A stretch of 64,000 nucleotides of DNA from Altererythrobacter sp. C41 (GCF_016803135.1 NZ_JAEVFE010000002.1:372001-436000); one strand, 5' to 3'; counted from the first letter of the stretch, positions 19,110 to 28,806 are shown. The notes: generated from the sequence alone by a model not told the origin. A program made the numbers and translations.

Positions 19110-19141
19110 AAAAGGGCGGACCCGCTTGCGCAGGCCCGCCC
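19110..19141 (-). terminator. Probable terminator after the DUF4136 lipoprotein gene
   Basis: A 9-bp stem with one G-U pair (19114-19122 against 19133-19141) is followed on the minus strand by TTTTC. It lies 29 bp after the stop of the lipoprotein gene. Confidence 0.6.
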
Positions 19142-19170
19142 CCTTGGTGATCGCTGGGCGTGTGGTCGGA

Positions 19171-19881
19171 TCAGTCGATCCGGCGCACCGAGGTCTCGCC
19201 CTCGGGCTTGATCGAGATGCGCACCGTCTCGCCCGAATTGCCCGGGAAATCGGTGAACATGGCGTCGACCAGGTTCGGCACGAGATACTGCAGCCGGTTC
19301 GAGGTGGAGACGGCTTCCGCCGTGCCTTCGAACAGGCGCGCGCCGTCCGCCGCGCGGTCGATCTTCAGCTCGATCCCGCTGGTGTAGACGGTGTAGCTGC
19401 GGATATCGGGCGCGCTGAACCACGGATCGTAGAACCCGTAGCCCCACGAACGCGTCGGCACGTAGGCGACGCGGTAGCCGTCGGGCGTGCGGACGTAGAC
19501 CGGGCGGCGCGAAAAGCCGTACCACGGATCGTAGAACGGATCGCGGAAGCCCGGGGTCGAGCGAACCCGCTCGCGCCCGCCGTCGACGCCGTAATCGAAC
19601 CGGACGAGAAGCGTCGCGTTCTCCGGCGAGGCCTGGGCGTAGCCGAGCTGCGCCATCTCCGCTTCGACGTAGTCGGCGTAGCGGGCGAACTCGAGACCGC
19701 CGGCGAGCGCCGGATCGTCCGCCACGACGGCGAAGGTCTGGCCCTGCGGCGCAGGAAGCTGCGACTGGAAGCGCGACACGTCGGCCTTGAACGGCGTGGC
19801 GCAGGCGGCGAGGCCGGCGAGCAGCACCGGCACGGCGGCGAGCTTGAGGGTGCGGCCCCAGCCTTTCTTGCGGGTGTTCAT
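19171..19881 (-). CDS. DUF4136-type lipoprotein
   Basis: A 236-residue predicted lipoprotein. The signal peptide ends in the lipobox LAAC, with the lipidated Cys near 27. The mature part has the DUF4136 pattern: a beta-strand-rich start and a YADYVEAEMAQLGY helix. A Tyr/Pro/Gly-rich middle (FYDPWYG, YGFYDPWF) and a C-terminal VDAMFTDFPGNSG follow. The family is common in envelope fractions, with no defined role. A hairpin terminator follows at 19110-19141. Confidence 0.78.
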   Translation of the reverse strand: MNTRKKGWGRTLKLAAVPVLLAGLAACATPFKADVSRFQSQLPAPQGQTFAVVADDPALAGGLEFARYADYVEAEMAQLGYAQASPENATLLVRFDYGVDGGRERVRSTPGFRDPFYDPWYGFSRRPVYVRTPDGYRVAYVPTRSWGYGFYDPWFSAPDIRSYTVYTSGIELKIDRAADGARLFEGTAEAVSTSNRLQYLVPNLVDAMFTDFPGNSGETVRISIKPEGETSVRRID

Positions 19882-20072
19882 CGTATCATCCCCTTAGGAA
19901 GCAGTAACGCATAGCGCGACCGTCCCTCACGCCGGCTCTACGCTGTCATCGATAGAGCGTGTTGTAAAGGAGGCGGGCTGAATGGGAATTGAATGAGAAC
20001 AGGGTGAAAACATAATGAAATCAGTGACGTCCAGCCCGTAACGCCCCTGTTTCGATCTTCGATCAATGCCCG

Positions 20073-21128
20073 TCACCCCCGCACGAGGCCAAGTGCCTCG
20101 TACGTCGCGGCGAGTGTCGGCGCGGCGCGCTTGCGCGCTTTGGCCGCGCCCTTGGCGAGAATCGCGTCGAGCGCCTCGCGGTCTTCCAGCAGCGCGCGGA
20201 ACCGTGTGGTGATCGGCGCGATTGCCTCGACCATCAGTTCGCCCAACGCCGGTTTGAACGCACCGAAGCCCTGTCCGCCGAACTCGGCCAGCACTGCGTC
20301 GACCGAGGTGCCGGCTAGCCCGCCGTAGATCGATACGAGGTTGAGCGCTTCCGGCCGTCCCGCGAGCCCGGCCGCTTCGGACGGCAGCGGTTCGGGATCG
20401 GTCTTGGCCTTCTTGACCTTCTTCATGATCGCGTCGGCATCGTCGGTCAGGTTGATGCGCGCCATGTCGCTGGGATCGGACTTGCTCATCTTGGCCGTTC
20501 CGTCGCGCAGGCTCATGATCCGCGCCGCATCCGGCGGAGTGATCGGATCGGGCAGAGTGAAGACGGGCGCATCCTCGCTGGCGAAGTCGTTGTTGAACTT
20601 CTGCGCCACGTCGCGCGCGAATTCGAGGTGCTGCTTCTGATCCTCGCCCACCGGCACATGGGTTGCCTGGTAGAGCAGCACGTCGGCCGCCTGCAGCACC
20701 GGGTAGGTGAACAGTGCGGCGCTGGCGCCCTCGCGGTTCTTGCCGCTCTTGTCCTTGAACTGCGTCATGCGGTTCAGCCAGCCGATGCGGGCCGTGCCGT
20801 TGAGCAGCCATTGCATCTCGGCATGGGCGGGGACCTGCGCCTGGTTGAACAGGATCGAGCGGTCGGGGTCGATCCCGCAGGCGACCAACGCGGCGGCCAT
20901 CTCCAGCGTCGCGCGGCGCAGTTCCGCCGGGTCGTGTGGCATCGAGATCGCGTGCAGGTCCGCCAGGAAGAACAGGCATTGGTTTTCGTCTGCGCTACCG
21001 CCTGCGGCTGCTTGAGCGCGGTTGGCGTCCTCCAGCTCGTCCTGCATGCGCACCCAATTGCGAATCGCCCCCAGGTAGTTGCCGAGGTGGAGATTGCCCG
21101 TGGGCTGGATGCCGGAAACGACGCGCAT
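20073..21128 (-). CDS. trpS: Tryptophanyl-tRNA synthetase
   Basis: This class I aminoacyl-tRNA synthetase of 351 residues charges tRNA-Trp. The HIGH-type motif appears as PTGNLHLGN at 10-18 and the KMSKS loop near 203-207. The active-site DLHAISMPHD and the conserved GEDQKQHLEFARD are present. The ATG at 21128 was chosen because MRVVSGIQPTG is the family's standard N-terminus; the longer frame adds a non-conserved tail. It follows murJ on the same strand with a 59-bp gap. Confidence 0.97.
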   Translation of the reverse strand: MRVVSGIQPTGNLHLGNYLGAIRNWVRMQDELEDANRAQAAAGGSADENQCLFFLADLHAISMPHDPAELRRATLEMAAALVACGIDPDRSILFNQAQVPAHAEMQWLLNGTARIGWLNRMTQFKDKSGKNREGASAALFTYPVLQAADVLLYQATHVPVGEDQKQHLEFARDVAQKFNNDFASEDAPVFTLPDPITPPDAARIMSLRDGTAKMSKSDPSDMARINLTDDADAIMKKVKKAKTDPEPLPSEAAGLAGRPEALNLVSIYGGLAGTSVDAVLAEFGGQGFGAFKPALGELMVEAIAPITTRFRALLEDREALDAILAKGAAKARKRAAPTLAATYEALGLVRG

Positions 21129-21187
21129 GACGGTCCTGTTGTTTGGGGTGAAGGAGGGGGAGCGCTTCCGGCCCCGGCCCCGCGATG

Positions 21188-22759
21188 TCAACCCTCGCGG
21201 CGCATCAGCCGGGCGATGGCCGCGCGGTCGAGCACGCCCAGCAGCGCCGCAAGCACGAAGTAGATCGCCCCGCCGATCGCGACCAGAGCGGCGATCGATC
21301 CCACGCGCTCAAGCACGCCGCCGGCATAGTAGTCCGCGCCCCAGGGCATGGCGAACCACAGCGCCGCGCCCATCAGCGCGGCCGCGAACGCAATCCGTGC
21401 GATACGCCAGGCGACTCGCCCCGTCATGCGGAAGTGCCCCTTGCGCGCCAGCAGGGCATAGAGCAGCGCGACGTTGGTCCAGGCTCCGGCGGATCCTGCC
21501 AGCGCGAGCCCGACGACGCCGAAGTGAGGCACGAGGACGAAGTTGAGCGCGATGTTGAGCAGGAGCCCGGCCATCGCGGTATAGACCGGCGTACGCGTGT
21601 CCTTGCGGGCGAAGTAGTTAGGCACCAGCACCTTGATCAGCACGTAGGCGGGCAGGCCCACCACCAGCGCCGAGGTCACCGCGCCGGTCGCCATCGCGTC
21701 GGACAGGGTGAACGCGCCGCCGGTGTAGAACGCGCGGGTGAAGGCGCTGCCGGTAACGAACAGAGCAACCGCCGCCGGCACGGTGAGCAGCATCGCTAGC
21801 TCGATCGCGTTCGACTGCAGGCGCTGGGCCGCGTCGTGGTCGGCGCCCGCGATATGGCGCGAGAGCGAGGGCAGGATCGCGGTGCCGAGCGCGATGCCGA
21901 CGATCCCCAGCGGCAACTGGTTCAGCCGGTCGCCCATCGCGAGGAAGGTGTAGGCCCCGTCGGGCAGGGTGGCGAGGAAGAACAGGTCGATGAAGCGGCT
22001 GATCTGGTAGACGCCCGCGCCGAAGACCGCCGGGAGGATGAGAATCCCCAGTTCCTTCACCCCGTGCGTGATCCGCGGGCGGCCCAGGCGCATGCGGAAG
22101 CCCGCCTTGCGCGCCCAGACCCATAGCCAGACGAGCTGGAGCAGGCCCGACACCGTGACCGCGACCGCGAGCAGCTCGCCGGTCGCGCGCCGGGCCTCCA
22201 CGCCTTCGCCGAGCGTCATGCCTGCGATCAGCGCGACGATCATGCACAAGTTGAGCAGGATCGGTGCTGCCGCGGCGGCGGCGAAGCGCGAGAGCGAGTT
22301 GAGAATCGCAGCGAACAACGTCGCGAGGCTCATGAAGGCGAGGTAGGGGAAAGTGATCCGCGCCATCAGCACGGCGAGGTCGAACAGCTCGGGATCGCCC
22401 TCGATCCCCTCGTTGGCGAAGAGACCGGCGATCCACGGCATGGCGATCAGCGCGAGCGCGCCGAACACGATCAGCACCGGGATCAGGAAGGCGAGCACTT
22501 CCTCGGCGAAGCGGCGCGCTTCGGAAAGGTCGTCGCGATTCGCCATGCGCCGATTGAACAGCGGCACGAAGGCGCTCGCGAAGGCGCCCTCGGCGAACAG
22601 CCGGCGGAAAATGTTCGGGAGCTGGAAGGCGAGCTGCCAGGCGTCGGCCACGCCGCCCGCACCGAGCGCGCGGGCAAGCAGCATGTCGCGCGCGAAGCCG
22701 AACAGGCGGCTGACCATGGTCAGCCCCCCGATCGTCCCGACGTTCTTGAGCAGGCTCAT
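21188..22759 (-). CDS. murJ: Lipid II flippase MurJ (MviN)
   Basis: A 523-residue MOP-superfamily membrane protein with about 14 helices. It is predicted to flip lipid-linked peptidoglycan precursors across the inner membrane. The N-terminus (SLLKNVGTIGGLTMVSRLFGFARD) and FRRLFAEGAFASAFVP are strong MurJ signatures, and conserved charged residues in the cavity helices are seen. It is upstream of trpS and downstream of secB on the same strand (46-bp gap). Confidence 0.96.
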   Translation of the reverse strand: MSLLKNVGTIGGLTMVSRLFGFARDMLLARALGAGGVADAWQLAFQLPNIFRRLFAEGAFASAFVPLFNRRMANRDDLSEARRFAEEVLAFLIPVLIVFGALALIAMPWIAGLFANEGIEGDPELFDLAVLMARITFPYLAFMSLATLFAAILNSLSRFAAAAAAPILLNLCMIVALIAGMTLGEGVEARRATGELLAVAVTVSGLLQLVWLWVWARKAGFRMRLGRPRITHGVKELGILILPAVFGAGVYQISRFIDLFFLATLPDGAYTFLAMGDRLNQLPLGIVGIALGTAILPSLSRHIAGADHDAAQRLQSNAIELAMLLTVPAAVALFVTGSAFTRAFYTGGAFTLSDAMATGAVTSALVVGLPAYVLIKVLVPNYFARKDTRTPVYTAMAGLLLNIALNFVLVPHFGVVGLALAGSAGAWTNVALLYALLARKGHFRMTGRVAWRIARIAFAAALMGAALWFAMPWGADYYAGGVLERVGSIAALVAIGGAIYFVLAALLGVLDRAAIARLMRREG

Positions 22760-22805
22760 GCTACCCGTACCCTTCCCGCTACGTCTTTGGGAGGGGCGCG
22801 GAAGC

Positions 22806-23336
22806 TCAGGCTTCGCCCGCCGGAACGCCGCCCGCGGCGGCTTCTTCCTGCCGCTTCTGCTGCAGGCGCTGCGTGTAGAGGCCGTTGAAGTCGATCGGGT
22901 CGATCATCAGCGGCTGCTGGCCCGCGTCGCGGCTCGCATCGGCGAGGATGCGGCGGGCGAAGGGGAACAGCAGGCGCGGCGCTTCCGAATAGAGGAAGGC
23001 GTGCGCCTGATCCTCGGGCAGATTGCGCATGCCGAGTAGGCCGCAATAGGCGACTTCGACCAGGAACACGTTGCCCTTCTCCGCCTTCGCGGTGGCGTTG
23101 ATCTTGAGCTCGACCTCGTGCACCTCGTCGCTGATCTGGCGCGCGGCGATGTTGAACTGCACGTCGACCTGCGGCGCGTCCTTCCACTGGAAGCACTCTG
23201 GCGCGTTGGGCACTTCGACCGACATGTCCTTGACGTACTGCGCGATGATCCCCGCGGCCGGCAGCGTGTCCGCGCCGTTGCCGCCGGTTGCGGGATCGAG
23301 ATCGAGATCGGTAAGGACGTCGCCTTCGTCGGCCAT
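22806..23336 (-). CDS. secB: Protein-export chaperone SecB
   Basis: A 176-residue SecB. It keeps precursor proteins unfolded and delivers them to SecA. The domain (about 25-160) includes IIAQYVKDMSVEVPNAP and the acidic QISDEVHEVEL stretch that contacts SecA. The start at 23336 was chosen because the longer frame has an unrelated basic leader. It diverges from timA across 234 bp. secB next to a Tim44-like gene is a standing alphaproteobacterial arrangement. Confidence 0.96.
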   Translation of the reverse strand: MADEGDVLTDLDLDPATGGNGADTLPAAGIIAQYVKDMSVEVPNAPECFQWKDAPQVDVQFNIAARQISDEVHEVELKINATAKAEKGNVFLVEVAYCGLLGMRNLPEDQAHAFLYSEAPRLLFPFARRILADASRDAGQQPLMIDPIDFNGLYTQRLQQKRQEEAAAGGVPAGEA

Positions 23337-23570
23337 GATGGAATACGCTTTCGTCGAGAATGGTACGGAGCGCCCGCCCGGCAGGGGCGAGCCTTGGCCC
23401 GCGCGCCTAGCACCGCGCGCCCGGTGCCGCAACTCGTGCTTGCGGCACGAGGCAGGCCGGATCGCAGACGGGGCGATACGCGTTGTCCATTTGTATTTTG
23501 CCACTATCTAGGGCACGATTGAACCGGATGCGGCGCCTGGCCGGTCCGCCATGCAAACGGACAGCTTCCT

Positions 23571-24221
23571 GTGATCTACGAAATCGTCATCCTCGCCATG
23601 ATCGCCGCCTTCCTTGGCATGCGACTCTACTCGGTCCTCGGCCGCCGTGCCGAGCACGAGGAGGAGCCGATTCCGACGCGGTTCGACAAGGGCAAGCAGG
23701 CCGCGCCGCATGCCGCGGCGCCGGTGCAGCGCCAGAACGCGCCGCTGCCGCGCCCCGCGGGCGTCGTCCCGGCGGTGGAGCGCGGGGTGCAGGAGATTGC
23801 GGCGGCCGACCGCTATTTCGACCTCACAGCCTTCCTTGAAGGGGCCAAGGGCGCCTATGCCATGGTGCTCGAGGCGTTCTGGAAGGGTGACCGCGAGACG
23901 CTGCGGGAACTGTGCGACGACGACGTCTACGCCGGCTTCGACGCCGCTATCGCCGCACGCGAGGAAGCGGGCGAGACGCTCGACAACCGCCTCATCCGGA
24001 TCGAGGATGCGACGATCCACAGCGCATCGCTCGACGGCGGGCGTGCGCGGATCGCGGTGAAGTTCGTCTCCGACATCGCCGCGGTGACGCGCGACAGCGA
24101 GGGCAACATGATCGCCGGCTCGCTCGACGATGCGATCGTGAGCCGCGACGTGTGGACCTTCAGCCGCATGGTCGACTCGCCCGGTCCGGACTGGCTGCTC
24201 GACGAGACCGACGAGGGCTGA
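23571..24221 (+). CDS. timA: Tim44/TimA-domain membrane-anchored protein
   Basis: A 216-residue protein with one N-terminal transmembrane helix (about 3-22), a Pro/Ala-rich linker (about 40-65) and a Tim44-like domain (about 75-216). The Tim44 fold is related to the mitochondrial import motor subunit; in Caulobacter TimA is a membrane-bound relative. The start is GTG, with no strong RBS. A seven-codon frame (ATG at 23551) ends with TGA overlapping that GTG, which may provide coupling. It heads timA-mltA-smr, with 27 bp to mltA. Confidence 0.85.
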   Translation: MIYEIVILAMIAAFLGMRLYSVLGRRAEHEEEPIPTRFDKGKQAAPHAAAPVQRQNAPLPRPAGVVPAVERGVQEIAAADRYFDLTAFLEGAKGAYAMVLEAFWKGDRETLRELCDDDVYAGFDAAIAAREEAGETLDNRLIRIEDATIHSASLDGGRARIAVKFVSDIAAVTRDSEGNMIAGSLDDAIVSRDVWTFSRMVDSPGPDWLLDETDEG

Positions 24222-24248
24222 CTTCAGCATAAAGGGGAGGGACCGGCC

Positions 24249-25436
24249 ATGCGTCGCTGGGGGATACTGGCCGCGCTGGCCCTGACGACCGGCTGCACGA
24301 TCGTGCCTCCGGGCACCGGACCGCGTCCCTCCGCCCCGGTTGCGCCGCCCGCCGGCGTGACGAGCGCCGCCCTTGCTGGCGTGAGCGCCGGCCCGAACCT
24401 CGGCTCCCTCGGTCTCCGTGCGGCCGATGCCGACACTGCGCTCGCCTCGTTCCGCGAAAGCTGCCGCTGGCTGCTGACGCGCCCGGATGCGAGCGGGCTG
24501 ACTCGCCCCGAAGACTGGCGCCCGGCTTGTGGCGCGGCGAGCACTTGGCCGCAGGGCCGCGGACACGATTTCTTCCAGCAGCATTTCGAAACCGCCCGCG
24601 TCGGCGATGGCGCGGCCTTCGCCACCGGCTACTTCGAGCCGGAGATCCGCGGCAGCCGCACCCGCATCCCCGGCTACGACGTTCCGGTCTACGCCATGCC
24701 GAGCGATCTGGTCCGCGCCTGGGCCGACGACGTGCCCGAAAGCGAGCGCACCGGTCGTCCGCCCCTCGGCCGCTACGACGAGAACGGCGATTTCATACTC
24801 TACTACGACCGCACGCAGATCGAGCAAGGCGCGCTCGCCGGCCGCGGGCTGGAGATCGCCTGGGTGGCGGATCCGGTCGAGTTCTTCTTCCTCCAGATCC
24901 AGGGTTCCGGCCGCCTCGTCGCGCCCGACGGCAGTGTCATGCGCATCGGCTATGCCGGGCAGAACGGGCGCGAATATGTCGGCGTGGGCCGTGTCATGCG
25001 CGAGCGCGGGCTGATCGGCGACGGGCCGGGCCAGTACTCGGGCTCGATGCAGGGCATCATGGCCTATATCCGGGAGAACCCGGAGGAAGGCCGCGAGCTG
25101 ATGCGGCTCAACAAGAGCTGGATCTTCTTCCAGGAACTGAAGGGCGACGGCCCGCTCGGCTCTCTCGGCGTGCCGGTGCGGCGCGAAAGCTCGGTTGCGG
25201 TCGATCCCGCCTTCGTCCCCTACGGCGCGCCGGTCTGGCTCGAAGTGGACCGGCCCGAGGCCGATGGTCTGTGGGTGGCGCAGGACACCGGGGGCGCGAT
25301 CAAGGGCGCCAACCGCTTCGACACGTTCTGGGGCGCGGGCGAGGATGCCCGGCGCATCGCCGGCGGCATGAGCGCGCGCGGCCAAGCGCTGGTGCTGCTG
25401 CCGAAGGGAACCGTCGCGCGCCTCAACGGGCGATGA
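24249..25436 (+). CDS. mltA: Membrane-bound lytic murein transglycosylase A
   Basis: A 395-residue lipoprotein enzyme that cleaves the glycan strand to 1,6-anhydromuropeptides. The lipobox LTTGC gives a lipidated Cys near 16. The MltA barrel shows the FATGYFEPEIRGS motif and FFFLQIQGSGRL. The C-terminal 3D domain holds the catalytic Asp in VAQDTGGAIKGANRFD. An RBS (AAAGGGGAGGG) precedes the ATG. Its stop overlaps the Smr gene start by 4 bp. Confidence 0.95.
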   Translation: MRRWGILAALALTTGCTIVPPGTGPRPSAPVAPPAGVTSAALAGVSAGPNLGSLGLRAADADTALASFRESCRWLLTRPDASGLTRPEDWRPACGAASTWPQGRGHDFFQQHFETARVGDGAAFATGYFEPEIRGSRTRIPGYDVPVYAMPSDLVRAWADDVPESERTGRPPLGRYDENGDFILYYDRTQIEQGALAGRGLEIAWVADPVEFFFLQIQGSGRLVAPDGSVMRIGYAGQNGREYVGVGRVMRERGLIGDGPGQYSGSMQGIMAYIRENPEEGRELMRLNKSWIFFQELKGDGPLGSLGVPVRRESSVAVDPAFVPYGAPVWLEVDRPEADGLWVAQDTGGAIKGANRFDTFWGAGEDARRIAGGMSARGQALVLLPKGTVARLNGR

Positions 25437-26014
25437 GCGCCCCGCGCGGATTGAGCGAGGCGGAGAAGGCGGCGTGGGAGCGCCTTGCCTCCACGGTGAC
25501 GCCGCTGCACCTTCCCCGTGTCCGGGCGGGCGCAGCGTCCACCGATCCGAAGCCTCCGGCCAAAGCGCCCCCGAAACCGCCTGCCAAATCCGCCAAGCCG
25601 CCGGTGCCCGGAACGCGGCCCGTGCCTCTCCAGCAACCTCCGGCGAGGGTTCCTCCCGCCAAGGTGGAGGATGGGCTCGACTCCCATTGGGAGCGGCGCT
25701 TCAAGGCGGGCAGCGTGGCGCCCGATTTCACGCTCGACCTGCACGGCCACTCGCTGGATGCGGCGCACGCGCGGCTGGAGAGCGGGCTGTTCCAGGCCAA
25801 GGCCATGGGCGCGCGGGTGATCCTGCTGATCGCCGGCAAGCCGCGCCCCGTCGATGCTGCCGATCGCGGCAGCCGTCGCGGCGCGATCCGGGCGAAAATC
25901 CTCGACTGGCTCGCCGCCGGCCCGCACGGCCCCGACATCGCCGCCATACGAAAAGCGCACCGCCGCCACGGAGGCGAAGGTGCGCTTTATCTGGTGCTGA
26001 AACGGCGAAGGTGA
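25433..26014 (+). CDS. Smr-domain protein
   Basis: A 193-residue protein with a Pro/Lys-rich disordered N-terminal half (about 35-80) and a C-terminal Smr domain. The domain opens with the DLHG motif (LDLHGHSLDAAH near 102-113) and continues with LLIAGKPRP and HGGEGALYLVLKRR. Smr domains of the MutS2 C-terminus have nicking endonuclease activity on nucleic acids; stand-alone bacterial members are little studied. The ATG overlaps the mltA stop, so it is the last gene of timA-mltA-smr. Confidence 0.9.
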   Translation: MSAPRGLSEAEKAAWERLASTVTPLHLPRVRAGAASTDPKPPAKAPPKPPAKSAKPPVPGTRPVPLQQPPARVPPAKVEDGLDSHWERRFKAGSVAPDFTLDLHGHSLDAAHARLESGLFQAKAMGARVILLIAGKPRPVDAADRGSRRGAIRAKILDWLAAGPHGPDIAAIRKAHRRHGGEGALYLVLKRRR

Positions 26015-26142
26015 CACAGGGAGTGCCACCCGCTCGGGGCGGCAGTTTTTCGCGCAGAGGCCGTGGAGGGCGCTTCGCTTCGTTACAGATCTTCACCATC
26101 CCAAGCGACACCGGAATCGAGATTCAGACCTCCGACCATGGA

Positions 26143-26160
26143 TTCCCGCTTTCGCGGGAA
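26143..26160. repeat. Palindrome with TTTC loop
   Basis: Perfect 7-bp stem TTCCCGC / GCGGGAA around the loop TTTC. It appears to be a diverged relative of the palindromes at 26219 and 38873, which share the same loop. Confidence 0.75.
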
Positions 26161-26218
26161 GGACAATAGGGGGTGGGAGGGACGATTGCCCGCAGGCGCC
26201 AGCCCTTACCTACTTCCC

Positions 26219-26244
26219 GTCATCCCAGCTTTCGCTGGGATGAC
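26219..26244. repeat. 26-bp palindrome with TTTC loop
   Basis: Perfect 11-bp stem (GTCATCCCAGC / GCTGGGATGAC) around TTTC. A copy at 38873-38898 differs by one base, which is still a G-U pair in RNA. Confidence 0.9.
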
Positions 26245-26324
26245 GAAGAGGAGGCGAGCAGCGCCCGCCCCTCTTACTCTCCGCGTTCTCCGCGGGCTCT
26301 GCGCGAACCAAATCTGTTAGCGGC

Positions 26325-27911
26325 TCAAGCCGCCTCCGCCACCTCGACCGGTTCCGTGCGGATCAGGTAGTCGAACGCGCTCAGCGCCGCCTTGGAGCCT
26401 TCGCCCATGGCGATCACGATCTGCTTGTAGGGCACGGTCGTGCAGTCGCCCGCGGCGAACACGCCGGGGAGGTTGGTGGCCGCGTTGCCGTCGATTTCGA
26501 TCTCGCCGAACTTGCTGAGCGCGAGGCCGCTGTCTTTCAACCATTCGGTGTTGGGCACCAGGCCGATCTGGACGAACACGCCGGCCAGCTCGACGCGGTG
26601 CTCCTCGCCGCTCGCGCGATCCTTGTAGACGAGGCCGTTCACGCGGTTGCCGTCGCCGGTGATCTCGGTCGTCTGCGCGTTGGTGAGCACTTCGACGTTG
26701 CCCATGCTGCGCAGCTTGGCTTGCAGCACCTCGTCGGCGCGGAGCTTGGTGTCGAACTCGATCACGGTGACGTGGTCGACGATCTTGGCAAGGTCGATCG
26801 CCGCCTCGACGCCCGAGTTGCCGCCGCCGATCACCGCGATGCGCTTGCCCTTGAACAGCGGGCCGTCGCAGTGCGGGCAGTAGGCCACGCCCTTGTTGCG
26901 GTATTCGGCCTCGCCCGGCACGCCGAGGTTGCGCCAACGCGCGCCGGTCGCGAGGATCAGCGAGCGCGTCTTGAGCGAGGCGCCGTTGGCGAACACGACT
27001 TCGTGCAGACCGCCCGGCTTCGAGGCGGGGATCAGCTTCTCCGCCTGCAGGCGGTCCATCAGGTCGATCTCGTACTCGCCGACGTGGCTCTCGAGCTGCG
27101 CCGCCAGCTTCGGTCCTTCGGTGTAGGTCGTGCCGGTCAGGTTCTCGATCCCGAGCGTGTCGTGAAGCTGGCCGCCGAAGCGCTCGGCGGCGATGCCGGT
27201 GGAGAAGCCCTTGCGCGCGGTGTAGATCGCGGCCGAGGCGCCAGCGGGGCCGCCGCCGACCACGAGCACTTCGAACGGCTCCTTCTCGGCCAGCTTGGCC
27301 GCCTGGCGCTCGCCGGCGCCGGTGTCGAGCCTGGCCAGCACGTCCTCCAGGCTCATCTTGCCGTTGAAGAACGGCTCGCCGTTCAGGAACGTCGCGGGCA
27401 CGGCCATCACGTCGCGCGCCTCGACCTCGTCCTTGAAGGTGCCGCCTTCGATCAGGGTCGCGGTGATGCGCGGGTTGAGCAGCGCCATCAGCGTCAGCGC
27501 CTGCACCACGTCGGGGCAGTTGTGGCAGCTCAGCGAGAAATACATCTCGAAGTTGTAGTCGCCCTCGAGCCGCTCGATTGCCTCGATGGTCTCGGGATCG
27601 GCCTTGGGCGGATGGCCGCCGGCCCAGAGCAGCGCGAGCACCAGCGAGGTGAACTCGTGCCCCATCGGCAGGCCCGCGAAGCGGACCCACTTCTCGGCGT
27701 CGGACGCGCGGCGGATGATGAAGCTCGGCTTGCGTTCGTCCGTTCCGTCGAACTGGGCGGAGACATGTTCGTGCAGCTCGGCAATCTCGGTCAGGAGCGC
27801 GCGCGTTTCGCCCGACTTCGCGTCGTCGCCCAGCGAGGCGACGAGCTCGATCGGCTCGCGCAGATTGGCGAGGTATTGCTTGAGCTGCTGCTTCATCGCG
27901 GTGTCGAGCAT
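26325..27911 (-). CDS. ahpF: Alkyl hydroperoxide reductase subunit F
   Basis: This 528-residue flavoprotein passes NADH electrons to AhpC. The N-terminal about 200 residues are the tandem thioredoxin-fold domain with the redox pair in SCHNC. The FAD domain begins at [12 protein letters not shown]. The NADH domain has [12 protein letters not shown], and the active disulfide is CPHCDG. The ATG at 27911 has a good RBS (CAGGAG). Upstream in-frame codons would need a 95-residue low-complexity leader and are rejected. ahpC lies upstream on the same strand, 227 bp away. Confidence 0.96.
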   Translation of the reverse strand: MLDTAMKQQLKQYLANLREPIELVASLGDDAKSGETRALLTEIAELHEHVSAQFDGTDERKPSFIIRRASDAEKWVRFAGLPMGHEFTSLVLALLWAGGHPPKADPETIEAIERLEGDYNFEMYFSLSCHNCPDVVQALTLMALLNPRITATLIEGGTFKDEVEARDVMAVPATFLNGEPFFNGKMSLEDVLARLDTGAGERQAAKLAEKEPFEVLVVGGGPAGASAAIYTARKGFSTGIAAERFGGQLHDTLGIENLTGTTYTEGPKLAAQLESHVGEYEIDLMDRLQAEKLIPASKPGGLHEVVFANGASLKTRSLILATGARWRNLGVPGEAEYRNKGVAYCPHCDGPLFKGKRIAVIGGGNSGVEAAIDLAKIVDHVTVIEFDTKLRADEVLQAKLRSMGNVEVLTNAQTTEITGDGNRVNGLVYKDRASGEEHRVELAGVFVQIGLVPNTEWLKDSGLALSKFGEIEIDGNAATNLPGVFAAGDCTTVPYKQIVIAMGEGSKAALSAFDYLIRTEPVEVAEAA

Positions 27912-28096
27912 CGGGTGAACTCCTGGAAAATGGGTCGCCATTGCAGGCGCGCCGATCGCGCGCGAACGATCTGCGGACGAGTCCGCACGGATCGGTCCTC
28001 GCTGGTCCCCTCGCAATGGCGACGGGAGGGGCAGCGGAATAAGTGATGAAGGCCCGGGGCGGGGGGAGGGGGAGGGTGCCCCGGACCTTCCACGTG

Positions 28097-28116
28097 ACCC
28101 GGGCCGAAGCCCGGGT
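28097..28116. repeat. 20-bp palindrome between ahpC and ahpF
   Basis: Perfect 8-bp stem (ACCCGGGC / GCCCGGGT) with a CGAA loop. It lies just after the ahpC stop on the transcribed strand. It has no T-run, so it may be an mRNA-stabilising hairpin or a dispersed repeat rather than a terminator. Confidence 0.7.
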
Positions 28117-28138
28117 TCCTGTGTTCGGTGGCTAAGCC

Positions 28139-28705
28139 TTAGAGCTTGCCGACGAGGTCGAGCGACGGAGCCAGCGTCTCGCCGCCTTCTTCCCACGCCG
28201 CCGGGCAGACCTGGCCCGGGTTCGCGCGGACATACTGCGCGGCCTTGATCTTGCGGGTCAGCTCGTTGGCATTGCGGCCGACGCCTTCGCAGGTGATCTC
28301 CATGATCTGGATCACACCGTCGGGATCGACCACGAACGTCGCACGGTCCGCGAGGCCGGCGCCTTCGCGCAGCACACCGAAGTTGTTGGCGAGGATGTGG
28401 TTCTGGTCGCCGAGGAAGGCGTATTCGAGCTTGCCGATCTTCTCCGACGTGTCATGCCAGGCCTTGTGGCTGAAATGCGTGTCGGTGCTGACGGCATAGA
28501 CGTCGACGCCCATCTGCTGGAGCAGATGATACTTTTCGCCGAGGTCTTCGAGCTCGGTCGGGCAGACGAACGTGAAGTCGGCCGGATAGAAGAAGAACAC
28601 GGCCCACTTGCCCTTCAGGTCCTCGTCGGAAACCTCGAAGAAGTCCTTGCCCTTCTGGAAGGCGGTCGCCTTGAACGGCTGGATCGTGCTGCCAATGATA
28701 CCCAT
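28139..28705 (-). CDS. ahpC: Alkyl hydroperoxide reductase subunit C (typical 2-Cys peroxiredoxin)
   Basis: A 188-residue peroxiredoxin that reduces peroxides with electrons from AhpF. The peroxidatic Cys lies in [11 protein letters not shown] (about 48) and the resolving Cys in GQVCPAAW near 167. The ATG at 28705 has a purine-rich RBS (AGAAAGAGG). The order ahpC then ahpF is standard, though 227 bp separates them. A palindrome 87 bp upstream (28792-28806) may be regulatory. Confidence 0.97.
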   Translation of the reverse strand: MGIIGSTIQPFKATAFQKGKDFFEVSDEDLKGKWAVFFFYPADFTFVCPTELEDLGEKYHLLQQMGVDVYAVSTDTHFSHKAWHDTSEKIGKLEYAFLGDQNHILANNFGVLREGAGLADRATFVVDPDGVIQIMEITCEGVGRNANELTRKIKAAQYVRANPGQVCPAAWEEGGETLAPSLDLVGKL

Positions 28706-28791
28706 GTTTGAATCCTCTTTCTGGGGTGAAACTCGAGGCTTCAGATAAGAGGTTGTACGATCAACAAAAGCGTTTTTGTGCGATTGCGAAC

Positions 28792-28806
28792 ATCGATATA
28801 ATCGAT
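28792..28806. promoter_or_regulatory. Candidate operator upstream of ahpC
   Basis: A near-palindrome with two ATCGAT half-sites around ATA lies in an unusually AT-rich stretch between the ahpC and aroC genes. Peroxiredoxin genes are often under a LysR-type OxyR, but the site does not clearly fit the spaced ATAG/CTAT pattern. Assignment is weak. Confidence 0.3.

Larger units (their letters stand above)
26015..26324. other. 310-bp intergenic region with two hairpin repeats
   Basis: The region separates the convergent smr and ahpF genes and has no supported gene. It contains two palindromes with identical TTTC loops (26143-26160 and 26219-26244). An 85-codon open frame across it only translates the repeats. 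Confidence 0.7.

Noticed and set aside
26063-26320. 85-codon open frame between smr and ahpF
   Set aside because: It translates two palindromic repeats and has no RBS or domain.
26598-28046. 482-codon open frame antisense to ahpF
   Set aside because: Shadow of ahpF; same reasoning, no start context or motif.
28097-28116. Terminator after ahpC
   Set aside because: The hairpin is strong but has no T-run, and ahpF follows on the same strand, so read-through is expected.
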